Source of the DNA: Bacillota bacterium
GTDB lineage: Bacteria > Bacillota > Clostridia > Lachnospirales > Lachnospiraceae
Direction: 5' to 3'
NCBI GenBank assembly: GCA_023395555.1
Contig: JAEWYQ010000058.1
Span: forward strand, 1 to 37,529
Length of the DNA: 37,529 bases
Of this stretch, positions 1 to 7,973 are shown piece after piece. The notes beneath the pieces were generated by a model, which was not told the origin of the DNA, made no database searches, and worked only from the letters and a program-made list of their open reading frames with translations. Within the stretch, counting starts at the first letter, position 1. Each line of letters opens with the position of its first letter. A program made the position numbers and the translations under genes.

Positions 1-467
1 ATTCATATGTGGCCTCCTATTGTATGCGGTAATCCCTGTTACCATTAATCTCTTCAATTAATAGTTTACAGGTAAATCCACGAATCTACAATTGTGAGGT
101 CACTTCATATTATCTATCCCTTATTGATATCTTCCCTCGGAGGGGATAAAATGATGGTAGGGTATACCAGCGCAGTGATGTTTGTATCGGAAGGCATCTG
201 CATGTTTGCTTCAAGAAGGATACTGAACCGGTTCAAAGCCGGCACGGTTATCATGATATCCGCGGTATTCTTCCTCCTGTGGCAGTTTATGTACAGCATC
301 GATTGAGCGGTATTGCAGGGAATAATCTGGGAGGCATGATGATATCAAAGCTGGGATTTCAGGCGATGTACCGGTTGGGCGCAGTCACCATTGGTATTTC
401 TATCATTTTTTTATACATACTTGGAAGGAAGACAAGAGGAGAAAAGCTGGAGAGCAGCAGAATATAA
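1..467 (+). pseudogene. Decayed MFS transporter (internal deletion, frameshifts)
   Basis: This is the wreck of a major facilitator superfamily permease. A first fragment in frame 2 (2-60) reads as a hydrophobic helix and stops at TAA 58-60. A second fragment (94-306, GTG start) contains SLGGDKMMVGYTSAVMF, typical of an early MFS loop and helix, and ends at a stop. A third fragment in another frame (about 303-467) contains GNNLGGMMISKLGFQAMYRLG, which resembles the last two helices and the charged C-terminus (GRKTRGEKL). MFS proteins are usually about 400 residues; here only about 150 codons are left, so several central helices are missing. The gene may begin left of the window. I see no ribosome binding site that would rescue any fragment. 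The family assignment is by pattern and the substrate is unknown. Confidence 0.6.
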
Positions 468-539
468 AAATGAAGGGGGGACCGGGTTCATGCCAGCACT
501 TTCCTGGCGGTTTGTGCGGCAAAGGGCATGGACATAAAT

Positions 540-1253
540 ATGAAGAAATCGGCAATCATAACAGGAGCTGACCGGGGGCTGGGCTTTGCCATGGTACGGG
601 AGTTTCTGGAGGAGGGATACCTCGTTTATGCAGGCCAGTATCTGCCGGAATGGAAGGAGCTGGAGGAGCTGAAGGAAGGGTACGGTGAGAACCTGATCCT
701 TGTACCCTTGGATGTAACGAGTGATCTTTCCCTAAAAAATGCATACGATATGATATCATCCAGAACGGATTCCATTGATATCCTGGTGAACAATGCAGGA
801 ATATCAGCGTCTGCCGGTGATATTTTTGATCTGGGCAGTACGGACCAGGGCCTGACGGTGTTTAATGCCAACTGTCTGGGAGCCATGAGGATGGTGCGGA
901 CCTTTCTGCCCTTGATAGAGAATGGGCAGGACAAGAGACTGTGCTTTGTGTCCTCTGAAGCGGGCAGCATCAGCGTATGCCACCGGTCGGAGGGCTTCAT
1001 CTATCCCATGTCCAAGACCGCACTGAATATGGCAGTCCGCTTACTGTTTGAAGAGTTAAATCCGAAGGGGTACACCTTCCGCTTATTCCATCCCGGCTGG
1101 GTGAAATCCTATATGTCGGGGAGGAAAAGCACGGCCGGGAAATTCGAACCCGAGGAATCCGCAGCGTCTGCAGTCAGGTTTTTTATCAATGAGCTAAAGC
1201 AGGAAGATGTTTTGAAAATGTATGATAATGAAGCAGCGGTATGGCCGTTTTAG
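540..1253 (+). CDS. Short-chain dehydrogenase/reductase (SDR family)
   Basis: A classical SDR oxidoreductase of 237 residues, expected to be cytosolic and to use NAD(P)H on an alcohol or ketone substrate that cannot be deduced. The Rossmann glycine motif TGADRGLG is at residues 8-15, NNAG at 84-87, serines at 138-139, and the catalytic pair YPMSK has Tyr155 and Lys159. The start at 540 is preferred over the ATG at 528 because AAAGGG (521-526) is well spaced only for 540. The stop lies 17 bases before the start of a shorter, related protein, so the two are probably co-transcribed. The family is certain, the substrate unknown. Confidence 0.85.
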   Translation: MKKSAIITGADRGLGFAMVREFLEEGYLVYAGQYLPEWKELEELKEGYGENLILVPLDVTSDLSLKNAYDMISSRTDSIDILVNNAGISASAGDIFDLGSTDQGLTVFNANCLGAMRMVRTFLPLIENGQDKRLCFVSSEAGSISVCHRSEGFIYPMSKTALNMAVRLLFEELNPKGYTFRLFHPGWVKSYMSGRKSTAGKFEPEESAASAVRFFINELKQEDVLKMYDNEAAVWPF

Positions 1254-1270
1254 AGGAGGAGGGAAGGTTA

Positions 1271-1819
1271 ATGGAGCTTAAAATTGCACTGGAAGGCCAG
1301 GCAGCTTCCTTTATCAGGGAGCTGGAAAAGGAATTTACGCTGGCCGGGCACCGGATGGCCTCTCCGGGAGAAGAGGCGGATATGCTGGTGTTTTGCATCA
1401 ATCCACAGCCATGTGAGGCTGCCGACTACGAGGCTTTATTAAAAGCCTATGAAGACAATGCGCTTAAATTATTAAGGGTGGTATCGGAATATCTTCCCCT
1501 GCTGCAAAAGGGAAAGAAAAGAATCTGCTTTGTTACAACCCTTCGTTCCAGCATTAACAATACGAGGGAGAGCGGTCATTGGGAGAGCGTTGTTGCGGCG
1601 GCCTGCAATATGGCGGTAAGAACGCTGTTTAACCGTTTGAATCCTCTGGGCTTTACCTTTCGCGTGTTTGGAATTGACGATTATGACAGCTTATCCGACG
1701 CCTCCTATGGGGTCAGCTATATGCTGCAGGACAGGAGCATGGAAGAGGAATCCCATCTGCACTCCGACGAGAAAAGAATCGTGATCCGGGACAAATTTGA
1801 GAGGGAGTACCCGTGGTAA
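1271..1819 (+). CDS. Degenerate SDR-like protein, no catalytic residues
   Basis: A 182-residue protein that looks like a diverged copy of the SDR just upstream. Its C-terminal half aligns: NMAVRTLFNRLNPLGFTFRVF against NMAVRLLFEELNPKGYTFRLF. The N-terminal TGxxxGxG motif is absent, and at the positions of the upstream enzyme's catalytic Tyr and Lys this protein has Glu and Ala, so it is unlikely to be an active dehydrogenase. The start at 1271 follows a strong GGAGGGAAGG; an in-frame ATG at 1241 lies inside the upstream gene and has no such site. It may be an inactive partner subunit or a decaying duplicate; the open frame and the good ribosome binding site argue that it is still translated. 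Confidence 0.6.
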   Translation: MELKIALEGQAASFIRELEKEFTLAGHRMASPGEEADMLVFCINPQPCEAADYEALLKAYEDNALKLLRVVSEYLPLLQKGKKRICFVTTLRSSINNTRESGHWESVVAAACNMAVRTLFNRLNPLGFTFRVFGIDDYDSLSDASYGVSYMLQDRSMEEESHLHSDEKRIVIRDKFEREYPW

Positions 1820-1827
1820 ATTTGCTG

Positions 1828-1856
1828 TTGAGATTTTAAGTAAATTATGGTATCAT
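1828..1856 (+). promoter_or_regulatory. Sigma-A promoter for rubredoxin
   Basis: TTGAGA (1828-1833), a 17-base spacer and TATCAT (1851-1856), 5/6 matches in each box. It lies about 70 bases before the rubredoxin start. Confidence 0.65.
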
Positions 1857-1930
1857 CCTATTATGTATGTAGCTTATGGCATAAAGCATAAGAATATGCA
1901 AATCTACTTAGTTGAAATGGAGGTCATAAT

Positions 1931-2089
1931 ATGAAAAAGTACGAATGCACAGCTTGCGGTTACATTTATGATGAGGCCTTAGGCGATCCGGACGGCGGAA
2001 TTGCTCCCGGAACGAAGTGGGAAGATATTCCGGATGACTGGGTATGCCCGGTTTGCGGCGTTGGTAAGGACGCGTTTGAAGAGGTTTAA
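1931..2089 (+). CDS. Rubredoxin
   Basis: A complete 52-residue rubredoxin, the usual length. It has the two iron-binding knuckles CTACG (Cys6, Cys9) and CPVCG (Cys39, Cys42) and the conserved [20 protein letters not shown] segment. Rubredoxins carry single electrons on an Fe(Cys)4 centre in the cytoplasm, in anaerobes often to rubrerythrin-type peroxide reductases, superoxide reductase or flavodiiron proteins. It has its own promoter, an AATGGAGG ribosome binding site and a terminator, so it is a single-gene unit. The ferritin-like protein at 21157 could be a partner but is not linked. Confidence 0.95.
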   Translation: MKKYECTACGYIYDEALGDPDGGIAPGTKWEDIPDDWVCPVCGVGKDAFEEV

Positions 2090-2102
2090 AGAATAAAAGA
2101 CA

Positions 2103-2136
2103 AACTGTCTCTCCTTTGCGGGGAGGCAGTTTTTTG
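2103..2136 (+). terminator. Terminator after rubredoxin
   Basis: Arms ACTGTCTCTCC and GGGGAGGCAGT form an 11-bp stem (two G-U pairs) with a five-base loop, followed by a T tract at 2130-2135. Confidence 0.85.
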
Positions 2137-2154
2137 TCGTATAGAGAAAACCTG

Positions 2155-2183
2155 TTGACAGGGCTGGGATTTCAACTTATTAT
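2155..2183 (+). promoter_or_regulatory. Sigma-A promoter for tcdA
   Basis: Perfect TTGACA (2155-2160), a 17-base spacer and TATTAT (2178-2183). About 100 bases of untranslated leader follow before the gene. Confidence 0.7.
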
Positions 2184-2287
2184 AGAGCAAGGAAATGGAT
2201 GGACAGATTTTATCTGTGTTTATTATAGGAAGAGAGTGCAGGAAGGTTAAAAGGAATGGAATATATAGATGAAGGGGGGACATAAGA

Positions 2288-3043
2288 ATGAATCAGTTTT
2301 CAAGAACAGAGCTCCTTTTGGCCAGGGAAGGGATGGACAAGCTGAAAGCGTCCAGAGTGGCGGTCTTTGGCATCGGAGGAGTGGGCGGTTATACGGTGGA
2401 GGCTCTTGCGCGAAGCGGAGTCGGAAGCTTCGACTTGATTGATGATGATCAGGTCTGCATTACGAATATCAACCGCCAGATCATAGCGACGATTAAAACC
2501 GTAGGAAAATATAAAGTGGATATCATGAAGGAGCGGATTCTTGAGATCAATCCCAGAGCCCAGGTCAATGTGCATCAGTGCTTCTATCTGCCGGATACGG
2601 CGGAGCGTTTTGACTTTTCACAGTATGATTATATCGTGGATGCCATCGATACCATCTCGGCGAAGATTGATCTGGTGCTCCGCGCCCAGGAGAAGAATGT
2701 TCCCATCATCAGCTGCATGGGAGCCGGGAATAAATTGGACCCCACCCGGTTTGAGGTGACGGATATCTACAAGACCTCGGTCTGCCCTCTGGCAAGGGTA
2801 ATGCGAAGAGAGCTGAAGAACCGGGGGGTGAAGAAGCTGAAGGTGGTATATTCCAGGGAACCGGCCAGAAAGCCGCTGGAGGATATGTCCTTAAGCTGTA
2901 AGACCAACTGTGTCTGCCCTCCGGGATCGGAGAAGCGGTGCACGGCGAAGCGGCAGATACCGGGAAGCATTTCCTTTGTGCCGTCGGTGGCGGGGCTGAT
3001 TATTGCCGGAGAGGTAATTAAGGATATTACGGGGATAAGGTGA
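2288..3043 (+). CDS. tcdA: tRNA threonylcarbamoyladenosine dehydratase (TcdA/CsdL)
   Basis: A 251-residue ThiF/MoeB/E1-like enzyme. TcdA uses ATP to dehydrate the N6-threonylcarbamoyladenosine at tRNA position 37 into its cyclic form (ct6A). The nucleotide-binding GIGGVG is at residues 28-33, followed by the acidic strand LIDDDQVCITNINRQ, which is characteristic of this subfamily, and the VDAIDTISAK helix. The C-terminal third has several cysteines (SCKTNCVCPPG) and ends in SFVPSVAGLIIAGEV, as in CsdL/TcdA proteins. The start follows a strong GGGGGG-rich site at 2275-2280. A MoeB/ThiF role is unlikely because no thiamine or molybdopterin genes are near and the cysteine-rich region is TcdA-like. 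Confidence 0.85.
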   Translation: MNQFSRTELLLAREGMDKLKASRVAVFGIGGVGGYTVEALARSGVGSFDLIDDDQVCITNINRQIIATIKTVGKYKVDIMKERILEINPRAQVNVHQCFYLPDTAERFDFSQYDYIVDAIDTISAKIDLVLRAQEKNVPIISCMGAGNKLDPTRFEVTDIYKTSVCPLARVMRRELKNRGVKKLKVVYSREPARKPLEDMSLSCKTNCVCPPGSEKRCTAKRQIPGSISFVPSVAGLIIAGEVIKDITGIR

Positions 3044-3221
3044 TGAAATTCCTGGAAGCTGGTACAGCGGATTATAAGGACTGGTATATAGGGAAAAGAT
3101 GATAGACACGAAGGAACAGAAGAAACAGCAGGGTGAATGGCAGAATAAATAGAACAAGAAACAGAATAAGAATTAGAGGAAGAAGTGAGTCAGAAGAGAC
3201 CGGACAGAAAGGATGAAGCGC

Positions 3222-3794
3222 ATGGGAAAGATACCGACAAGGGAAGAGGCATGGGAGCTGCTGACGGAGTTCAACCAGGAGGAATTCCATTTAAAGCATG
3301 CCCGCATTGTAGAAGGGGCAATGAGATATTTTGCAAAGGAGCTGGGATATCCCCAGGAGGAAGATTTCTGGGGGTTGGTAGGCTTGCTCCATGATCTTGA
3401 TTTTGAGAAGTATCCTCAGGAGCATTGCATTAAGAGCCAGGAGATTATGAGGGAGAGAGGGCTGGATGAGAGCATTATTCACGCGACGGCAAGCCATGGC
3501 TATAATCTCACGGTTGATATCAAGCCGGAGCATATCATGGAGAAAGTGCTCTATGCCGTGGATGAATTAACGGGACTTATCGGTGCGGCGGCCATTATGC
3601 GGCCCTCCCGCAGTACCATGGACCTGGAGCTGAGCTCCGTAAGGAAGAAATACAAGACTCCTAAATTTGCCGCGGGATGCTCCAGGGAAGTAATTGAGAG
3701 CGGCGCCCAGATGCTTGGGTGGGAGCTGGATGACCTGCTGCAGCGCACGATCTATGCTTTAAGAGAGGTAGAGCAGAGCACCGGACTGGTGTAA
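3222..3794 (+). CDS. HD-domain phosphohydrolase family protein
   Basis: A protein of 190 residues with an HD superfamily metal-binding pattern: His26 (LKHAR), the His57-Asp58 doublet in LLHDLDF, then a histidine in ATASHGY and an Asp in YAVDELTGL. HD proteins of this small cytosolic type are metal-dependent phosphohydrolases of nucleotides or related compounds; the substrate is not predictable. The ATG at 3222 sits 9 bases after AAAGG and is preferred over 3213, which directly abuts that site. It probably belongs to the tcdA transcript: no clear promoter or terminator is visible in the purine-rich 178 bases between them. Confidence 0.75.
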   Translation: MGKIPTREEAWELLTEFNQEEFHLKHARIVEGAMRYFAKELGYPQEEDFWGLVGLLHDLDFEKYPQEHCIKSQEIMRERGLDESIIHATASHGYNLTVDIKPEHIMEKVLYAVDELTGLIGAAAIMRPSRSTMDLELSSVRKKYKTPKFAAGCSREVIESGAQMLGWELDDLLQRTIYALREVEQSTGLV

Positions 3795-3945
3795 ATTGCC
3801 GGTCTTATCAGGATGCATATGCCGTACATAGGGCAGATGCTGCCTGGAGGCGATTGCATAGCAACGCAGAAGTCTGCAAGGGGATTCCTTATTATACTTA
3901 TACAGAGAGGATACGCCCGCTTTCGGGGCGGAAATGGAAAGAAAT

Positions 3946-4678
3946 ATGACAGGCTTAGGTACGCTTGCCAATATGGCGGCGATTCTTGCAGGCTCCGGTA
4001 TTGGCCTATTACTGGGGGGGAGGATTAAAGGAACGGTTTCAGATTACCATTATGAATGCCCTTGGTCTGGCGGTAATGTTTATCGGAATCAGCGGCGCTT
4101 TGCAGGGAATGCTTGTTGTTACCGACAAGGGGCTGGACACCGCCAATGTGATGCTGATGATCGTGTCCCTGGCTGTCGGGGCCTTCATCGGGGAGTGGAT
4201 TGATATTGAAGCCCGCTTGGACCGGATGGGGCAATGGATTAAGGCCAAATTGAAGGTCAGGGGAGAGAAAGGGCGGAACTTCGTAGAGGGTTTTGTCAGC
4301 AGTTCCCTGCTGTTTTGCATCGGAGCCATGGCAATCATAGGTTCCCTCCGGGACGGACTGTCCGGTGATGCCTCCATGCTCTACGCGAAAGCATTTATCG
4401 ATGGAACAGTAGCAATCTTCTTTGCCTCGACCTTTGGGATCGGAGTTTTTTTCTCCGTCCTTCCGCTGGGCATCTATCAGGGGCTGATAACCCTGTCGGC
4501 GCAATACATCGAGCCGTATTTAAGCCAACAGATGATAACCAGCCTTTCCATGATCGGCTCGGTACTGATCTTTGGGATCGGCGTTAACATGGTATTCGGC
4601 AAGAAAATAAAATGCGGCAATCTGCTGCCTGCCGTCCTGGTGCCGGTGATTTATGAGCTGGTGATGAATTTCATGTAA
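3946..4678 (+). pseudogene. DUF554 membrane protein with frameshift in a G7 run
   Basis: A DUF554 family integral membrane protein of unknown function, split between two frames. The N-terminus (MTGLGTLANMAAILAGSGIG, LLLGG) is in frame 1 from 3946. The rest, from KERFQITIMNALGLAV to the stop at 4678, is in frame 2. The frames meet at seven consecutive G (4014-4020); six G would give one continuous protein of about 243 residues reading LLLGGGLKERF, which fits the family. About six or seven hydrophobic helices are visible. The downstream part is fully open, so the lesion is recent, a base-calling error, or a slippage site. Ribosome binding site GGAAAG (3936-3941). Confidence 0.75.
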
Positions 4679-4695
4679 TAATCAGAAAGCTGAAG

Positions 4696-4789
4696 CCGTT
4701 GCAAAACGAATTTTCTGCTATATAGTGTGTGATGAAAGAGACACAGAGGTATATGGCAGATTAAATCCATTTTTGCAGCGGTCTTTTTG
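4696..4789 (+). other. Large nested hairpin ending in a T-rich tract
   Basis: Three stacked inverted repeats nest in each other: 4696-4706 with 4771-4781 (11 bp), 4714-4724 with 4750-4760 (11 bp) and 4726-4730 with 4741-4745 (5 bp), each with at most one G-U pair. TCTTTTTG follows. It could be an oversized terminator for the DUF554 gene, a small structured RNA, or the remnant of a palindromic repeat. No gene lies inside it. Confidence 0.55.
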
Positions 4790-4844
4790 TATATTTATGC
4801 GATTAATAAAGCATGGATAAATATAAAAACAAAAGAAGAAAATA

Positions 4845-4872
4845 TTGACATTTTTATCCCTTGTCCTATAAT
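4845..4872 (+). promoter_or_regulatory. Consensus sigma-A promoter for the small membrane protein
   Basis: Exact TTGACA (4845-4850), a 16-base spacer and exact TATAAT (4867-4872), about 38 bases before the start at 4910. Confidence 0.75.
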
Positions 4873-4909
4873 AATGTTAAAACGTGTAAAATTATAGGAG
4901 TGATTAGAA

Positions 4910-5128
4910 ATGAAATTTCGTTTGCTACGGCATACGGTCAGAGGGATAAAAGCAATTTTTATTATTGCAGTGATAGGGTTCATGATACTGCATTTGTCAG
5001 GAATCAGCCAGGTTTCTCAGGCTGGAAGTCAGGAACCGGGCATCCGGCCGGCGGTTATAATTTCCCTTGGCTTTGCAGCAAGCATTCAAATGATGCGCTC
5101 CAGCAGAAAAAAACAGAAATCCTATTGA
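4910..5128 (+). CDS. Small membrane protein, function unknown
   Basis: A 72-residue protein that I do not recognise. It has a basic N-terminus (MKFRLLRHTVRGIK), one clear hydrophobic helix at about residues 15-32 (AIFIIAVIGFMILHL), a polar middle, a second weaker hydrophobic stretch (PAVIISLGFAASIQMM), and a basic tail (RSSRKKQKSY). This suggests a one- or two-pass membrane protein with positive ends in the cytoplasm. It is supported as a real gene by a perfect promoter and AGGAG (4896-4900) well placed before the ATG. Its last codons overlap the -35 box of the next promoter. Confidence 0.65.
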   Translation: MKFRLLRHTVRGIKAIFIIAVIGFMILHLSGISQVSQAGSQEPGIRPAVIISLGFAASIQMMRSSRKKQKSY

Positions 5129-5153
5129 CAATACAAGTATAATTGTATACAAT
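5125..5153 (+). promoter_or_regulatory. Sigma-A promoter with GntR-type palindrome over the -10
   Basis: TTGACA (5125-5130), a 17-base spacer and TACAAT (5148-5153). The -10 is the right half of a perfect 12-bp palindrome, ATTGTATACAAT (5142-5153). Its GT-AC core is the type bound by FadR/FCD-subfamily GntR repressors, and one such regulator is encoded at 8063. Confidence 0.7.
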
Positions 5154-5192
5154 AAAACAAATTTAAGCCAAGAGCGATGGGAGAGCATAATT

Positions 5193-6593
5193 ATGAACGA
5201 TAGAAAAGTCTTTATTAACCCTCACAACAACCTGCTTCAACTGGAGGAGCCGATCTACACCCTGGTCGACACGCCGGAGCCCAATACCTTCCGCGGGCTG
5301 TTCCCCTATGACGAGATACCGAAGATTGCCTTTAATGACCGGATTGTGCCTCATAATTTACCGGAGGAGATCTTTATTACCGATACTACCTTCCGTGACG
5401 GGCAGCAGTCCAGAGCCCCCTATACCACCGAGCAGATTGTGACCATATTTGATTATTTTCATAGATTGGGAGGGCCTAAGGGACTGATCCGTCAGAGTGA
5501 GTTTTTCCTGTACAGCAAGAAGGACAGGGATGCGGTATATAAGTGCATGGAGAGAGGGTATGAATTCCCGGAGGTAACCTCCTGGATCAGAGCAAGCAAG
5601 AGCGATTTCCAGCTGGTGAAGGATCTGGGCATGAAGGAGACCGGAATTCTGGTGAGCTGCTCCGACTATCACATCTTTTATAAGATGAAGATGACGAGAA
5701 AGGAAGCAATGGAGCATTACCTGAGCGTGGTAAGGGAATGCCTTGAGACCGGAGTGGCGGCAAGATGCCACCTGGAGGATATTACCCGTTCGGATATTCA
5801 TGGTTTTGTCATTCCTTTCTGCCGCGAGCTTATGAAGCTGAGCGGTGAGTATAATATCCCGGTGAAGATCAGAGCCTGTGATACCATGGGTTATGGCGTG
5901 AACTTTGCCGGTGCGGTAATTCCCAGGTCGGTGCAGGGCATCATCTACGGCCTTCTGACCCATGCTAATGTCCCTTCCAAATGGCTGGAATGGCATGGAC
6001 ATAATGATTTTTATAAGGCGGTTTCCAATTCCACCACGGCCTGGCTCTACGGCGCAGGCGGCATCAACTGCTCTTTATTCGGTATTGGTGAAAGAACCGG
6101 CAATACTCCTTTGGAAGCCATGGTGTTTGAATATGCCCAGCTGAAGGGAACGCTGGACGGCATGGATACTACGGTGATCACTGAGCTGGCCCAGTATTTT
6201 GAGAAGGAAATCGGCTACCGTGTACCCTCCAGAACCCCCTTTGTCGGAAAGAACTTCAATGTAACCCGTGCCGGAATTCATGCGGACGGATTACTTAAGA
6301 ACGAAGAAATCTATAATATCTTTGATACGGAGAAATTCCTGAATCGTCCGGTGCTTGTGGCAGTATCCAACACCTCCGGCCTTGCGGGAATCGCCCACTG
6401 GATTAATACCTATTACAAGCTGAAGGGGGACAAAGCCATCGGTAAGGACCACCCGGTTGTACAAAGGATCAAGGAATGGGTGGACAGGGAATATGAGGAA
6501 GGTCGTGTAACGGTAATTACAGATGATGAATTAATTGCGATTATCCAGGACACCGAGCGGGCGCTGGGGATACAGCTTGTAGAAAATGCATGA
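5193..6593 (+). CDS. Homocitrate/isopropylmalate synthase family enzyme, probable Re-citrate synthase
   Basis: A 466-residue DRE-TIM metallolyase that joins acetyl-CoA to a 2-oxo acid. The family signature is DTTFRDGQQ with the metal ligand Asp, followed by EVTSWIRAS, HLEDITRSD, DTMGYG and the metal-binding HGHND. The C-terminal LeuA regulatory domain is missing, and no leuB/C/D genes are near. The partner gene encodes an isocitrate-dehydrogenase-like enzyme. This arrangement, together with the FRDGQQSRAPYT and IRQSEFFLYS segments, matches my memory of the Re-face citrate synthases of Clostridium kluyveri and Syntrophus, which make citrate from oxaloacetate. The specific reaction is therefore inference; homocitrate or isopropylmalate synthase remain possible. 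It has its own promoter with a palindromic operator. Confidence 0.75.
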   Translation: MNDRKVFINPHNNLLQLEEPIYTLVDTPEPNTFRGLFPYDEIPKIAFNDRIVPHNLPEEIFITDTTFRDGQQSRAPYTTEQIVTIFDYFHRLGGPKGLIRQSEFFLYSKKDRDAVYKCMERGYEFPEVTSWIRASKSDFQLVKDLGMKETGILVSCSDYHIFYKMKMTRKEAMEHYLSVVRECLETGVAARCHLEDITRSDIHGFVIPFCRELMKLSGEYNIPVKIRACDTMGYGVNFAGAVIPRSVQGIIYGLLTHANVPSKWLEWHGHNDFYKAVSNSTTAWLYGAGGINCSLFGIGERTGNTPLEAMVFEYAQLKGTLDGMDTTVITELAQYFEKEIGYRVPSRTPFVGKNFNVTRAGIHADGLLKNEEIYNIFDTEKFLNRPVLVAVSNTSGLAGIAHWINTYYKLKGDKAIGKDHPVVQRIKEWVDREYEEGRVTVITDDELIAIIQDTERALGIQLVENA

Positions 6594-6664
6594 CGCAAAT
6601 ACCCGCCGTTCTTTGATATGCAGCAATGCATTTTGACACGCGGATCGATTTTAGGTATTTCAAA

Positions 6665-6693
6665 TTGACAAGGCGGGAAAAGTTGTCTAAAAT
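6665..6693 (+). promoter_or_regulatory. Sigma-A promoter for isocitrate dehydrogenase
   Basis: TTGACA (6665-6670), exactly 17 bases, and TAAAAT (6688-6693), in the 166-base gap between the synthase and dehydrogenase genes. Confidence 0.7.
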
Positions 6694-6759
6694 AAAGACG
6701 TACATAAAAAGTCACTGGGAACTGTTATTGGACAAGCTTATATTTAACGGAGGGTTAGG

Positions 6760-7929
6760 ATGATATCAGCAGAGAAGATGGAAGCGGTAAAGGAGCAATT
6801 TGGCCGGCTGCTTCTGGAACAATTAAAAAGAGTGGAAGAAATGAAGGCGCAAGGGGACTTTATCGATTATAAAGCGCTGGATAAGATCATTATCGGTGTG
6901 TGCGGAGGCGATGGAATCGGCCCTGCCATCACCGGTCAGGCGCAGCGGGTTTTGGAATATCTCCTTCAGGATGAGATTAAGGCAGGAAGGGTGGAATTCC
7001 GTGAGATTGAAGGATTAACCATCGAGAGACGTGCGGCTGAGAAGGCGGCAATTCCTCCGGCGGTGCTGGAAGAGCTGAAGAAATGCCATGTTATTTTGAA
7101 GGGGCCTACCACAACACCCCGAAAAGGCGATCCCTGGCCCAATGTGGAGAGCGCTAATGTCGCCATGAGAAAGGAACTGGATCTCTTCGCCAATGTAAGG
7201 CCGGTCCGCATTCCGGAGCAGGGTATTGACTGGACCTTCTACCGTGAGAACACGGAGGGCGCTTATGCAGTGGGAAGCAAGGGCATTCATGTTACGGAGG
7301 ATCTGGGAGTTGACTTTACCGTAACCACAACTCAGGGAACCGAGAGAATTATCCGGGCAGCCTTTGAATTTGCCAAGGCCAACGGCAAGAGCCGGGTAAC
7401 GGCGGTTACCAAGGCCAATATTATTAAGACGACAGACGGCAAGTTCCTGGATATCTTCCGTGAGATATCCAAGGATTATCCCGATATTACGGCGGATGAC
7501 TGGTATATTGATATCATGACGGCAAAGCTGGTGGATGAGAAGAGAAGAAAGGACTTCCAGGTAGTTGTTCTTCCCAATCTCTACGGCGATATCATAACCG
7601 ATGAGGCGGCGGAATTCCAAGGCGGTGTAGGAACTGCGGGAAGCGCCAATATCGGCAAGCGATATGCTATGTTTGAGGCAATCCATGGATCCGCTCCCCG
7701 AATGGTAGAGGAAGGAAGGGATATCTATGCGGACCCTTGCAGCATGATCCGGGCCGGAGCAATGCTTCTGGCACATATCGGTTATACCGGTGAGGCGGAC
7801 AAGGTATACCATGCTTTGGATATCTGTACTATTCAGGAGAAGAAGGTTGTGACCACCGGCAGATCAAGCGGTGCTACCGGAGCTCAGTTTGCAGATTATC
7901 TGATGGAAACCATTGAAGCAATGAGATAA
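6760..7929 (+). CDS. icd: Isocitrate/isopropylmalate dehydrogenase family, probable isocitrate dehydrogenase
   Basis: A 389-residue beta-decarboxylating dehydrogenase. It has GDGIGP near the N-terminus, substrate-loop residues in ESANVAMRKELDLFANVRPVR, YRENTEG, the metal-binding NLYGDIITDEAAEFQGG, GSANIG, and FEAIHGSAP. YRENTEG and the SxNxxMRKELDLxxNxRP pattern point to isocitrate or homoisocitrate rather than 3-isopropylmalate as substrate. After the Re-citrate-synthase-like gene, the simplest reading is the oxidative half-cycle from citrate to 2-oxoglutarate for glutamate synthesis; aconitase is not in the window. Strong GGAGGG site before the ATG. The N-terminal 40 residues form an extra charged helix. 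NAD versus NADP specificity cannot be read with certainty. Confidence 0.8.
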   Translation: MISAEKMEAVKEQFGRLLLEQLKRVEEMKAQGDFIDYKALDKIIIGVCGGDGIGPAITGQAQRVLEYLLQDEIKAGRVEFREIEGLTIERRAAEKAAIPPAVLEELKKCHVILKGPTTTPRKGDPWPNVESANVAMRKELDLFANVRPVRIPEQGIDWTFYRENTEGAYAVGSKGIHVTEDLGVDFTVTTTQGTERIIRAAFEFAKANGKSRVTAVTKANIIKTTDGKFLDIFREISKDYPDITADDWYIDIMTAKLVDEKRRKDFQVVVLPNLYGDIITDEAAEFQGGVGTAGSANIGKRYAMFEAIHGSAPRMVEEGRDIYADPCSMIRAGAMLLAHIGYTGEADKVYHALDICTIQEKKVVTTGRSSGATGAQFADYLMETIEAMR

Positions 7930-7973
7930 TGAAGGAATGAAATAGTACATGTTTTAAATGTAGGAAGGTATCA

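Noticed and set aside
490..537. Fifteen-residue ORF after GGGGGG, overlapping the SDR start region
   Set aside because: Only the ribosome-binding-like G run supports it; the peptide has no visible feature and the SDR has a usable site of its own.
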